Below are positions 40,758 to 49,530 of a DNA stretch of 64,000 nucleotides, piece by piece (the stretch's first letter is position 1; each line of letters starts with the position of its first letter). The position numbers were made by a program, and so were the translations under genes. The stretch lies in NCBI GenBank assembly GCA_947589035.1, contig CANPYZ010000001.1:1-64000 (forward strand). The letters are read 5' to 3'. Below the pieces are notes generated by a model. The model had not been told where the DNA came from. It searched no databases and worked only from the letters and a program-made list of their open reading frames with translations. This stretch comes from an uncultured Clostridia bacterium. Lineage in GTDB: Bacteria > Bacillota > Clostridia > Oscillospirales > Ruminococcaceae.

Positions 40758-42641
40758 ATGAAACTTTTTAAACGAATCACTGCCGGAGTAACTGCATTAG
40801 GATTATGTGCCGGAATGGCTATTTCCGGATATGTTCCGGCAGCAGCTGAAGACGACAACAACGACGACTGGTTACACGCCGTAGGCAGCAGACTTTACGA
40901 CAAAGACGGAAACGAAGTCTGGCTGACGGGGGCGAACTGGTTCGGGTTCAACTGTTCGGAAAATTTAGCACATGGACTGTATGCAGCGGATTGTGATGAA
41001 TTTTTATCTTCCGTAGCGAATCACGGAATTAACATTGTCAGAATGCCGATTTCTTCTGAATTATTGATTTCGTGGATGAACGGAACGCCGAATGAAGTTT
41101 CGAGCGTGAATGCCGGATACGACCCGCCAACGGACGAAGTCGGGGAAGACGGAAGTATTACTCCGGCAGGGTCTTATGTGAATATCAACAAAGACTTTGT
41201 GGAAGCCGACGGGAAAACCGTGAAAAATTCTTTAGAAATTTTTGACGTGATTATGGGCAAAATGAAGAAATACGGTCTGAAAGTATTAGTTGACGTGCAT
41301 AGTCCGGCAGCGCATAACTCCGGACATAATTATAATCTCTGGTATTATAATTCTGCGGCGGAAGATGCTGACGGCATGGCAAAAACAGCGGACGGAAAAG
41401 AAGTTTCCTATCAAGATTGGATTGATTCGATTACATGGCTTGCGGAACGTTACGCTAATGATGATACGATTTTAGCGTATGACTTGAAAAATGAACCGCA
41501 CGGGAAAAGAGGGTATTCCGGTTCAACATGTCCGGACGGAATAGCCCGTTGGGATGACACAGATTTAGAAAATAACTGGGCCCATGCAGCGACAGAATGC
41601 GGAAATTCCATTTTAAACGTTAATCCGAATGCCTTAATTTTAATTGAAGGCGTGGAACAGTACCCGAAAACAGACAAGGGTGCAACTTATGATACAGCAG
41701 ACATCTGGCAAGCCTCTGAAGAAGTTTCCCCCTGGTATGGTGCTTGGTGGGGCGGAAATCTCCGAGGGGTAAGGGATTACCCGATAGATTTCGGCGATGC
41801 GAAGAAAAACAGTCAGATTGTATATTCGCCACATGACTATGGACCTTCTGTTTATGAACAGACATGGTTCAATAAAGATTTCACCACAGAAACATTACTT
41901 GATGATTACTGGTATGATACATGGGCATACATCAATGAAGAAGACATTGCCCCGTTGTTAATTGGTGAATGGGGCGGACACATGGACGGCGGTAAAAATC
42001 AGAAATGGATGGAACTGCTGAGGGATTACATGATTGACAATCATATTAACCACACATTCTGGTGTCTGAATCCAAATTCAGGCGACACAGGCGGTTTATT
42101 AGGGTATGACTTCACGACATGGGACGAAGAGAAATACGGCTTATTTGAGCCTTCACTCTGGCAGACGACAGACGGAACATATATCGGCTTAGACCATGCG
42201 CATAAATTAGGCGATTCGGGCTTGACAGTAACAGAATATTACGCTTCCGGAAAAGAAAGCAATTTAGATTCCGGCGGAAAAACTGACCCTGTTCCGGTTG
42301 AAACCGTTGAACCGACAAAAGAACCCGAACCAACGGAAACGAAAGCCCCAGAACCCACTACGGAAACAAAAGCTCCTGAACCAACAGAAGAAGTTCCTAC
42401 TTCTTCAGAAACAAAAACTCCTGACCCTACAGAAACGGAAAAAATTACATTAGGGGACGTTGACATGAATGAAAGCGTTGATATTTTAGATGTCATTTTG
42501 CTGAACCGTTATGTTCTCGGAAAATCAGACATAAATGCAACACAAGTAAAAATTGCTGACGTGGACAAAAACGGGAAAGCAGAACCGGCAGATGCATTGC
42601 TGATTATGAAAAAAATTGTCAAAATTATTGATGAATTTTAA
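40758..42641 (+). CDS. Cellulosomal GH5 endoglucanase with dockerin
   Basis: 627 residues. Signal peptide (to about A31, V-P-A-A-A), GH5 domain (about 38-495) with the acid/base glutamate in D-L-K-N-E-P-H-G and the nucleophile in L-I-G-E-W-G-G-H, then a Pro/Thr/Glu linker with E-P-T repeats, and a dockerin from residue 566 (D-M-N-E-S-V-D-I-L-D-V-I-L-L-N-R). It should cut cellulose or related beta-glucans; the sub-family cannot be fixed by eye. GGAGG precedes ATG 40758. Its dockerin is of the same type as the two GH9 dockerins. Confidence 0.94.
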   Translation: MKLFKRITAGVTALGLCAGMAISGYVPAAAEDDNNDDWLHAVGSRLYDKDGNEVWLTGANWFGFNCSENLAHGLYAADCDEFLSSVANHGINIVRMPISSELLISWMNGTPNEVSSVNAGYDPPTDEVGEDGSITPAGSYVNINKDFVEADGKTVKNSLEIFDVIMGKMKKYGLKVLVDVHSPAAHNSGHNYNLWYYNSAAEDADGMAKTADGKEVSYQDWIDSITWLAERYANDDTILAYDLKNEPHGKRGYSGSTCPDGIARWDDTDLENNWAHAATECGNSILNVNPNALILIEGVEQYPKTDKGATYDTADIWQASEEVSPWYGAWWGGNLRGVRDYPIDFGDAKKNSQIVYSPHDYGPSVYEQTWFNKDFTTETLLDDYWYDTWAYINEEDIAPLLIGEWGGHMDGGKNQKWMELLRDYMIDNHINHTFWCLNPNSGDTGGLLGYDFTTWDEEKYGLFEPSLWQTTDGTYIGLDHAHKLGDSGLTVTEYYASGKESNLDSGGKTDPVPVETVEPTKEPEPTETKAPEPTTETKAPEPTEEVPTSSETKTPDPTETEKITLGDVDMNESVDILDVILLNRYVLGKSDINATQVKIADVDKNGKAEPADALLIMKKIVKIIDEF

Positions 42642-42657
42642 TTCGTGTAACAGGAAA

Positions 42658-42693
42658 AAAGTCTCTCTGGAAACAGGGAGACTTTATTTTTTT
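42658..42693 (+). terminator. Terminator after the GH5 gene
   Basis: A 12-base-pair stem with one G-U pair (42658-42669 with 42674-42685), GAAA loop, then ATTTTTTT. Confidence 0.9.
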
Positions 42694-42764
42694 CAGAAAA
42701 AAATGAATTTTCGAAAGCTTGAAAATAAATTTTCTTGAATTTTTAAATTATTCCGGCTTAGTGA

Positions 42765-42793
42765 TTGACAAAAGAGCAGATTCGTTGTAAAAT
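42765..42793 (+). promoter_or_regulatory. gltBD promoter
   Basis: TTGACA (42765-42770), 17 bases, TAAAAT (42788-42793). Confidence 0.8.
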
Positions 42794-42816
42794 AATGATG
42801 TAAATCAAACAAAAGC

Positions 42817-42876
42817 AACGACGCTTGAATTAGTTTTCTTTAAGGGGAAAACTGTAACAGTGTCGTTTTTGTTTTT
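42817..42876 (+). promoter_or_regulatory. Attenuator-like leader hairpin of gltB
   Basis: An outer 9-base-pair stem (42817-42825 with 42859-42867, one G-U) encloses an inner hairpin (42832-42840 with 42844-42852). It is followed by TTTGTTTTT, the pattern of an intrinsic terminator, 30 bases before the start codon of gltB. It fits control by transcription attenuation; the signal is unknown. Confidence 0.65.
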
Positions 42877-42905
42877 ATGAACATATAGGCAGGAGATGGA
42901 ACGTG

Positions 42906-45900
42906 ATGAATAATAATTACAGAGCAGGAGACCCCTACCCGAAACAGGGCTTATATGACCCCCGTTTTGAACATGATGCCTGTGGCATTGGTGCAGTAGT
43001 GAACATTAAGGGCATTCCCTCACGGCGAGTTGTGGAAGATGCCTTGCATATTGTGGAAACTTTAGAACACCGTGCCGGAAAAGATGCAGAAGGGAAAACT
43101 GGTGACGGCGTAGGCATACTGTTACAGATTTCACACAAATTTTTCAAGCAGGAAGCCGAAAAATTAAATATTTCGTTAGGGGAAGCAAGAGATTACGGAA
43201 TAGGAATGTTTTTCTTCCCGCAAGACGAACTGAAACGCCGTCAGGCAATGAAATTATTTGAAATTATCACTCAAAAAGAAGGCATGGAAGTATTAGGTTG
43301 GCGTGAAGTGCCGACAGTGCCGGAAATTTTAGGGGATATGGCATTTCAGAGTATGCCGGCAATTTATCAGGCGTTTGTGAAACGTCCGGAATCCTGTGCA
43401 AAGGGTTTAGACTTTGACAGAATGCTGTATATTGCAAGGCGGGTATTTGAACAAAGTAATGAAAATACTTACGTTGTTTCTTTGTCAAGCAGAACCATTG
43501 TTTACAAGGGAATGTTTTTAGTGAAAGAATTAAGGCAGTTCTTTCCGGATTTGCAAAGTCCGGAATATGAATCCGCAATTGCAACGGTGCATTCCCGCTT
43601 TAGTACGAACACTACGCCGAGTTGGCAGAAAGCCCACCCGAACAGATTTATTGTACACAACGGGGAAATTAATACAATTACCGGAAATGCGGATAAAATG
43701 CTTGCCCGTGAAGAATCTATTGACTGTGCATTGCTGAAAGAACAAATGCATAAATTATTGCCAATCATTGACGTAAACGGTTCAGATTCGGCAAGACTGG
43801 ATAATACACTGGAATTTTTGGTCATGTCGGGAATACCACTTCCGAAAGCGGTTATGCTGTTAATTCCTGAACCGTGGAAACATAATCGGGTAATGTCACG
43901 CAGTAAGCGGGATTTTTACCAATATTACGCCACAATGATGGAACCATGGGACGGACCTGCTTCAATATTATTTTCTGACGGTGATGTCATGGGTGCAGTG
44001 CTTGACCGGAACGGTTTAAGACCGTCAAGGTATTATATTACAGATGACGGATTTTTAATTTTGTCGTCGGAAGTGGGCGCACTGGAATCTGATGCAGCGC
44101 ACATTCTGCATAAAGACAGGCTGAAACCTGGGAAAATGTTACTTGTTGACACGATACAGGGCAGATTGATTGATGATGAAGAACTGAAAGAATATTATGC
44201 TTGTCAGCAGCCTTACGGGGAATGGCTTGACATGAATTTAGTGAAACTTCGTCAATTACACATTCCGAACCGGCATATTGATTATTATTCACATGAAAAA
44301 TTATGCCAGATGCAAAGGGCGTTCGGGTATACTTACGAGGAAATCAGAAATTCCATTTTGCCAATGGCAGAAAAAGGAAATGAACCGATTGCTTCTATGG
44401 GTGCAGATAATCCTTTGCCGTCATTGTCAAATCAGAATCCGCCGTTATTTGATTATTTCCGGCAGTTGTTTGCACAAGTCACGAATCCGCCATTCGATGC
44501 AATTCGGGAAGAAATTGTCACAGACACAAGCATGTATATTGGTTCTGACGGGAATTTACTGGAAGAAAAAGCCGCTAACTGTCATGTTCTCCGAGTAGAT
44601 AACCCGATTTTGACGAATACGGACATGTTGAAAATTAAATACATGAATATCCCGGGAATGAAAGTGCAGACGATTCCCATTACGTATTATAAAAATACTT
44701 CTTTACAGAAAGCAATCCGGCAATTATTTATTCGTGCGGATAAAGCTTACAGAGACGGCGCAAATTTCCTGATTTTGTCGGACAGAGATGTAGACGAATT
44801 TCATGTAGCAATTCCTTCATTATTGGCAGTTTCGGCTTTACAGCAACATCTTGTCACCACGAGAAAAAGAACGGCAATGGCGTTAATTCTGGAAACGGCT
44901 GAACCGAGGGAAGTTCATCATTTTGCCACGTTGTTAGGCTATGGCGCAAGTGCAATCAATCCGTATTTAGCGCATGAAACCATACGGGAATTAACGGAAT
45001 CCGGCGCATTAGATAAAGATTACTATGCAGCAGAATCTGATTATGATAAATGCATTTTACACGGCATAGTGAAAATTGCCTCTAAAATGGGCATTTCCGC
45101 AATTCAGTCTTATCAGGGTTCAAAATTATTCGAGGCTGTCGGCGTTAGTCAGGAAGTCATTGACGAATATTTCACCGGAACAGTAAGCCGTGTTGGCGGA
45201 ATTACGCTGAAAGAAATTGAACAAAGGGTAGATGAATTACATTCATCTGCATTTGACCCATTGGAATTAGGCGTAGAAAATGAAGTGTTAAGCATTGGCA
45301 CGCATAAAATGAGAAGTCACCATGAAGAACACCTCTACAGTCCGGAAACGATTCATTTATTGCAGAAAGCAAGCCGAACGGGAGATTATGCAACTTATAA
45401 ACAATATGCTGAATCTGTACATCAGGAAGGCAGAAACATGCAATTAAGAGACATGTTAGATTTTGTCTATCCGGAAGACGGCGGAATTGCTTTAGAGGAA
45501 GTAGAACCCGTAGAAAGCATTTTGAAACGTTTTAAAACAGGGGCAATGTCTTATGGTTCAATTTCTCAGGAAGCGCATGAAACGCTTGCTTTAGCCATGA
45601 ACCGCATCGGCGGAAAGTCAAACAGCGGTGAAGGCGGAGAAAGTCCGGAAAGAATTGCTACTGCCGGAACGAAACATGACAACAGTTCAGCAATTAAACA
45701 AGTTGCCTCCGGAAGATTTGGCGTAACGTCAGAATATTTAGTCAGTGCAAAAGAATTGCAGATTAAATGTGCGCAAGGTGCAAAACCTGGTGAAGGCGGG
45801 CATTTACCTGCTGGGAAAGTTTATCCATGGATTGCGAAAACGAGACATTCCACGCCTGGCGTAGGGTTAATTTCACCGCCGCCGCATCATGATATTTATT

Positions 45901-47441
45901 CCATAGAAGATTTAGCGCAATTGATTTACGATTTGAAAATGTCGAATAATCAAGCGAGAATTTCGGTGAAATTAGTTTCAGAAGCCGGAGTGGGAACAGT
46001 TGCGGCAGGCGTAGCGAAAGCCGGAGCAGGAGTAGTATTAATTTCAGGGTATGACGGCGGAACAGGCGCAGCACCGGCGACTTCCATTCATCATGCGGGC
46101 TTACCGTGGGAATTAGGCGTAGCGGAAACGCACCAGACGTTGTTATTGAATCATTTGCGTTCAAGAGTAGTTATTGAAACTGACGGGAAATTAATGACAG
46201 GGCGTGATGTTTTAGTAGCGGCGTTATTAGGGGCGGAAGAATACGGCTTTGCAACAGCACCGTTAGTCACTATGGGCTGTATGATGATGCGAGTATGCAA
46301 TTTAGACACATGTCCGGTAGGCATAGCCACACAAAACCCTGAATTAAGAAAGCGTTTCACCGGAAAACCGGAATATGTCATTCATTTCCTGACGTTCGTT
46401 GCACAGGAATTAAGGGAATACATGGCGAAATTAGGCATTCGCACAGTAGACGAACTAATTGGAAGAACGGATTTATTATGCATTAAGGAAGAACCGGAAC
46501 AGAGCAGAGCGAATTTAATGGATTTAACGGCGTTAATGCACAAGAAGGAAAATTCCCATTTCAAGCCGGAAGATGCATATGATTTCCATTTAGAAAACAC
46601 GTTAGATGAAAAAGTCTTGCTGAAGAAATTGCCGTTAAACGGACGTAAGCAGAAAATTACCGTACATGTGACGAATACAGACAGAACATTCGGAACAATG
46701 TTCGGTTCAGCGATTACAAGGAAATTCGGCACTTCTTTAGAAGAAGATACGTATCATGTGAACTGTATCGGAAGCGGCGGTCAGAGTTTCGGAGCGTTTA
46801 TTCCGAAAGGCTTAACATTAGAGTTATGCGGCGATAGTAACGACTATTTCGGGAAGGGTCTTTCTGGAGGGCAGTTAATTGTTTACCCGCCGAAAAATGC
46901 AGCATTTAAAGCCGAAGAAAATATTATTATCGGGAACGTTGCGTTATACGGTGCGACGAGCGGAAAAGTATTCATTAACGGAATTGCCGGAGAACGGTTT
47001 GCCGTGAGAAATTCCGGAGCGTTGGCAGTAGTAGAAGGCGTAGGCGACCATGGCTGCGAATACATGACCGGCGGAAGAGTGGTTGTTTTAGGGAAAACAG
47101 GGAAAAACTTTGCTGCTGGTATGAGCGGCGGCATTGCTTACGTTTTAGATGAAAACAGGGATTTATACATGCGATTGAATAAAGAACTTGTTTCCCTTGA
47201 GGAAGTAAAAGAAAAATATGACGTTCTGGAACTGAAAAGCTTAATTGAAGAACATGCAAAAGCAACAGGTTCAGAAAAAGCGAAAAAAATTCTGGAAAAT
47301 TTCAGCGAGTATCTGCCGAAATTCAAAAGAATTATGCCGCATGATTACGCAAGAATGCGGCAGGCGATTTTAAGCATGGAAGAAAAAGGCATGAGAACGG
47401 AAGAAGCCGAAATTGAAGCATTTTATCTGACAGTCAGATAA
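42906..47441 (+). CDS. gltB: Glutamate synthase large subunit
   Basis: 1511 residues. It makes two glutamates from glutamine and 2-oxoglutarate. The class II amidotransferase domain begins after a propeptide at C26 (H-D-A-C-G-I-G). Next come the central and FMN domains (S-G-E-G-G-E-S, G-Y-D-G-G-T-G-A-A-P) and a 3Fe-4S site C-x5-C-x4-C (C-M-M-M-R-V-C-N-L-D-T-C). The C-terminal GXGXG domain carries G-G-x-V-V-V-L-G. ATG 42906 and GTG 42903 are both usable with AGGAG at 42891. It is followed by gltD after 26 bases. Confidence 0.96.
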   Translation: MNNNYRAGDPYPKQGLYDPRFEHDACGIGAVVNIKGIPSRRVVEDALHIVETLEHRAGKDAEGKTGDGVGILLQISHKFFKQEAEKLNISLGEARDYGIGMFFFPQDELKRRQAMKLFEIITQKEGMEVLGWREVPTVPEILGDMAFQSMPAIYQAFVKRPESCAKGLDFDRMLYIARRVFEQSNENTYVVSLSSRTIVYKGMFLVKELRQFFPDLQSPEYESAIATVHSRFSTNTTPSWQKAHPNRFIVHNGEINTITGNADKMLAREESIDCALLKEQMHKLLPIIDVNGSDSARLDNTLEFLVMSGIPLPKAVMLLIPEPWKHNRVMSRSKRDFYQYYATMMEPWDGPASILFSDGDVMGAVLDRNGLRPSRYYITDDGFLILSSEVGALESDAAHILHKDRLKPGKMLLVDTIQGRLIDDEELKEYYACQQPYGEWLDMNLVKLRQLHIPNRHIDYYSHEKLCQMQRAFGYTYEEIRNSILPMAEKGNEPIASMGADNPLPSLSNQNPPLFDYFRQLFAQVTNPPFDAIREEIVTDTSMYIGSDGNLLEEKAANCHVLRVDNPILTNTDMLKIKYMNIPGMKVQTIPITYYKNTSLQKAIRQLFIRADKAYRDGANFLILSDRDVDEFHVAIPSLLAVSALQQHLVTTRKRTAMALILETAEPREVHHFATLLGYGASAINPYLAHETIRELTESGALDKDYYAAESDYDKCILHGIVKIASKMGISAIQSYQGSKLFEAVGVSQEVIDEYFTGTVSRVGGITLKEIEQRVDELHSSAFDPLELGVENEVLSIGTHKMRSHHEEHLYSPETIHLLQKASRTGDYATYKQYAESVHQEGRNMQLRDMLDFVYPEDGGIALEEVEPVESILKRFKTGAMSYGSISQEAHETLALAMNRIGGKSNSGEGGESPERIATAGTKHDNSSAIKQVASGRFGVTSEYLVSAKELQIKCAQGAKPGEGGHLPAGKVYPWIAKTRHSTPGVGLISPPPHHDIYSIEDLAQLIYDLKMSNNQARISVKLVSEAGVGTVAAGVAKAGAGVVLISGYDGGTGAAPATSIHHAGLPWELGVAETHQTLLLNHLRSRVVIETDGKLMTGRDVLVAALLGAEEYGFATAPLVTMGCMMMRVCNLDTCPVGIATQNPELRKRFTGKPEYVIHFLTFVAQELREYMAKLGIRTVDELIGRTDLLCIKEEPEQSRANLMDLTALMHKKENSHFKPEDAYDFHLENTLDEKVLLKKLPLNGRKQKITVHVTNTDRTFGTMFGSAITRKFGTSLEEDTYHVNCIGSGGQSFGAFIPKGLTLELCGDSNDYFGKGLSGGQLIVYPPKNAAFKAEENIIIGNVALYGATSGKVFINGIAGERFAVRNSGALAVVEGVGDHGCEYMTGGRVVVLGKTGKNFAAGMSGGIAYVLDENRDLYMRLNKELVSLEEVKEKYDVLELKSLIEEHAKATGSEKAKKILENFSEYLPKFKRIMPHDYARMRQAILSMEEKGMRTEEAEIEAFYLTVR

Positions 47442-47467
47442 GAAAATAAGAGAAAGGGTGTTCAGTG

Positions 47468-48919
47468 ATGGGAAAACCAACTGGATTTTTAGAATATACA
47501 CGCTGTCAGAATACGGATGTTCCGGTTCTGGAACGGATAAAGAATTATGAAGAGCTGCATAAACCCCTTCCGGAGTCAATCCGGAAGGAGCAGGCAGCAA
47601 GGTGCATGGACTGCGGAGTGCCGTTCTGCCAGTCGGATTATGGCTGTCCATTGCATAATTTAATTCCGGAATGGAATGATTTATTATACCGTGGGGAATT
47701 AGAAACAGCGGTCAGAAGATTGTTAATGACGAATAATTTTCCGGAATTTACGTCAAGAGTTTGTCCGGCGTTATGTGAAACGGCTTGCATTTGCAATTTG
47801 CATGATGAACCGGTAACGACACATGACAATGAAAATTTCTTAATTGAATACGCATTTGCGAATGGGTTAATGAAAGCGAAAGTTCCGAAAGTTCGCAGCG
47901 GGAAAAAAGTTGCGGTAATTGGTTCAGGTCCGGCAGGATTGGCAGCAGCGGATCAATTAAATAAGCGTGGGCATTCTGTGACCGTTTTTGAACGTTCTGA
48001 CAGAATCGGCGGTTTGCTGATGTACGGCATTCCGAACATGAAATTAGACAAATCTGTCATTGAACGAAGAATGCAGTTAATGCAGGAAGAGGGCGTAATT
48101 TTCCGGACGGGCGTATATGTCGGAAAAGATATTTCTGCTGAAGAAATTTTATCAGAATATGATGCGGTGATTTTAGCGTGTGGAGCGTCAAAGCCGAGAG
48201 ATTTAGCCGTTGCCGGACGTGAGGCGAAAGGCATTCATTTTGCGGTGGAATACCTCACAGAGGCAACAAAAGCATTACTGAACGGAAGTAAGCCGTCAAT
48301 TACTGCTGAAAATAAAAAAGTAATGATTATCGGGGGCGGCGACACCGGAAATGACTGTGTAGCGACGGCAATTCGTCAAGGTGCAGTTTCCGTGACACAA
48401 TTAGAAATGATGCCGAAATTACCGGATACCCGTGCGGAAAACAACCCTTATCCGGAATATCCACGCATTTGTAAAACGGATTACGGACAGCAGGAAGCGA
48501 TTGCCGTATTCGGGGCAGACCCTCGAATTTATGAAACGACAGTGAAACAATTTTTCGCTGATGAACAGAATTGTTTAACTTCCGCTGAATTAGTGAAAGT
48601 ACATTTTGAAGTGAATCCGGAAACGGGGAAACGGGAAATGAAAGAAGGCGAAACGTGGCAAACAGAAACAGATTTAGTGTTAATTGCCGCAGGCTTTTTA
48701 GGAGCGCAGGACGATATAGCGGAAGCGTTTGGCATTACCCTGAATGGCAGAAGTTTGCCGGAAACATTAGGCAATTCTCACCAGACAGCAACGGCGAAAA
48801 TTTTCACTGCCGGCGACATGCACAAAGGGCAGTCTTTAGTTGTCCGTGCAATTGCTGACGGAAGAATGGCAGCGAAAGAAACTGACCAGTATTTAATGGG
48901 CTACACGAATTTGCCTTGA
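47468..48919 (+). CDS. gltD: Glutamate synthase small subunit
   Basis: 483 residues. It passes NADPH electrons through FAD to GltB. N-terminal cysteines for the 4Fe-4S clusters (C-M-D-C-G-V-P-F-C, C-P-A-L-C-E-T-A-C), FAD motif G-S-G-P-A-G-L-A-A and NAD(P)H motif G-G-G-D-T-G-N-D-C. ATG 47468 has AAAGGGTG 7 bases upstream. Second gene of the gltBD operon, with a strong terminator behind it. Confidence 0.96.
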   Translation: MGKPTGFLEYTRCQNTDVPVLERIKNYEELHKPLPESIRKEQAARCMDCGVPFCQSDYGCPLHNLIPEWNDLLYRGELETAVRRLLMTNNFPEFTSRVCPALCETACICNLHDEPVTTHDNENFLIEYAFANGLMKAKVPKVRSGKKVAVIGSGPAGLAAADQLNKRGHSVTVFERSDRIGGLLMYGIPNMKLDKSVIERRMQLMQEEGVIFRTGVYVGKDISAEEILSEYDAVILACGASKPRDLAVAGREAKGIHFAVEYLTEATKALLNGSKPSITAENKKVMIIGGGDTGNDCVATAIRQGAVSVTQLEMMPKLPDTRAENNPYPEYPRICKTDYGQQEAIAVFGADPRIYETTVKQFFADEQNCLTSAELVKVHFEVNPETGKREMKEGETWQTETDLVLIAAGFLGAQDDIAEAFGITLNGRSLPETLGNSHQTATAKIFTAGDMHKGQSLVVRAIADGRMAAKETDQYLMGYTNLP

Positions 48920-48920
48920 A

Positions 48921-48958
48921 AAAATTCCTCCCTTTGTTCAGAAAGGGAGGAAATTTTT
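48921..48958 (+). terminator. Terminator after gltD
   Basis: An 11-base-pair stem (48925-48935 with 48942-48952), 6-base loop, then ATTTTTG. Confidence 0.9.
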
Positions 48959-49030
48959 GTTGATTTTCAGTGAAATTACGGGGAAAGAAAAAATTTTTGA
49001 AAAAATTATGCAGAATATCCAAAAAAGCTA

Positions 49031-49059
49031 TTGACTTTTTTCAGAAAATGTGTTATGAT
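49031..49059 (+). promoter_or_regulatory. Orphan plus-strand promoter
   Basis: TTGACT (49031-49036), 17 bases, TATGAT (49054-49059). No plus-strand gene follows for over 450 bases. The transcript would start near 49066 with a hairpin (49067-49073 with 49088-49094) and then run antisense across tRNA-Arg. Confidence 0.55.
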
Positions 49060-49097
49060 AGATAAGGGCAGTTCCCATTTTCACGGAAACTGCCTGA

Positions 49098-49171
49098 CGT
49101 TCCTGAGGTGATTTGAACACCCGACCTACCGCTTAGGAGGCGGTCGCTCTATCCAGCTGAGCTACAGGAAC
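49098..49171 (-). tRNA. tRNA-Arg(CCT)
   Basis: Minus-strand cloverleaf: acceptor GTTCCTG/CAGGAAC, D-arm T-A-G-C-T-C-A-G, anticodon loop CTCCTAA, giving anticodon CCT, T-loop G-T-T-C-A-A-A-T. No CCA is encoded, unlike tRNA-Thr in this window. Confidence 0.95.
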
Positions 49172-49187
49172 AACTCTTAACATTTCT

Positions 49188-49216
49188 ATTATAGCATATA
49201 TTTCCGGAAAAATCAA
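49188..49216 (-). promoter_or_regulatory. tRNA-Arg promoter
   Basis: Minus-strand TTGATT (49216-49211), 17 bases, TATAAT (49193-49188). Confidence 0.75.
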
Positions 49217-49250
49217 GCAAAATTTGAAATTTATTCAAGTTTGTATGAAA

Positions 49251-49424
49251 TTTGTGCAATATGCCGGAAAGCGGAATGGAAATGTGTCTTTTCAGAGCCA
49301 AAAGCAGAAGGGATTCTGTGCAGTTTGTCTGAAAATCGGAATAGTTACTGTTTTGTAACAAATATCGAAATTAGCCATTTTTAATGTGAATTTGCACAAA
49401 AAATATACAGTGAATTTGTGCAAA
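49251..49424 (+). promoter_or_regulatory. Inverted TTTGCACAAA/TTTGTGCAAA boxes before the LacI gene
   Basis: TTTGCACAAA (49391-49400) and its exact complement TTTGTGCAAA (49415-49424), with a third, partial box TTTGTGCAAT at 49251-49260. They stand 35 bases upstream of the lacI-type promoter, in an otherwise empty interval 49217-49458, and could be operators. No gene is visible between 49172 and 49530. Confidence 0.5.
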
Positions 49425-49458
49425 ATATTCAAGAAAAGTGAAAGAATGGTTTTTGCTA

Positions 49459-49487
49459 TTGACATTCTGCAATATTTGGTGTATATT
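49459..49487 (+). promoter_or_regulatory. Promoter of the LacI-ABC transporter operon
   Basis: TTGACA (49459-49464), 17 bases, TATATT (49482-49487). Confidence 0.8.
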
Positions 49488-49530
49488 TATTTTAGTAAAG
49501 CAATTACCGAAGAAAAATGAGGGTGTAACA

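Noticed and set aside
42794-42905. T-box or known riboswitch before gltB
   Set aside because: No T-box sequence or other class signature; only the terminator-like hairpin can be supported.
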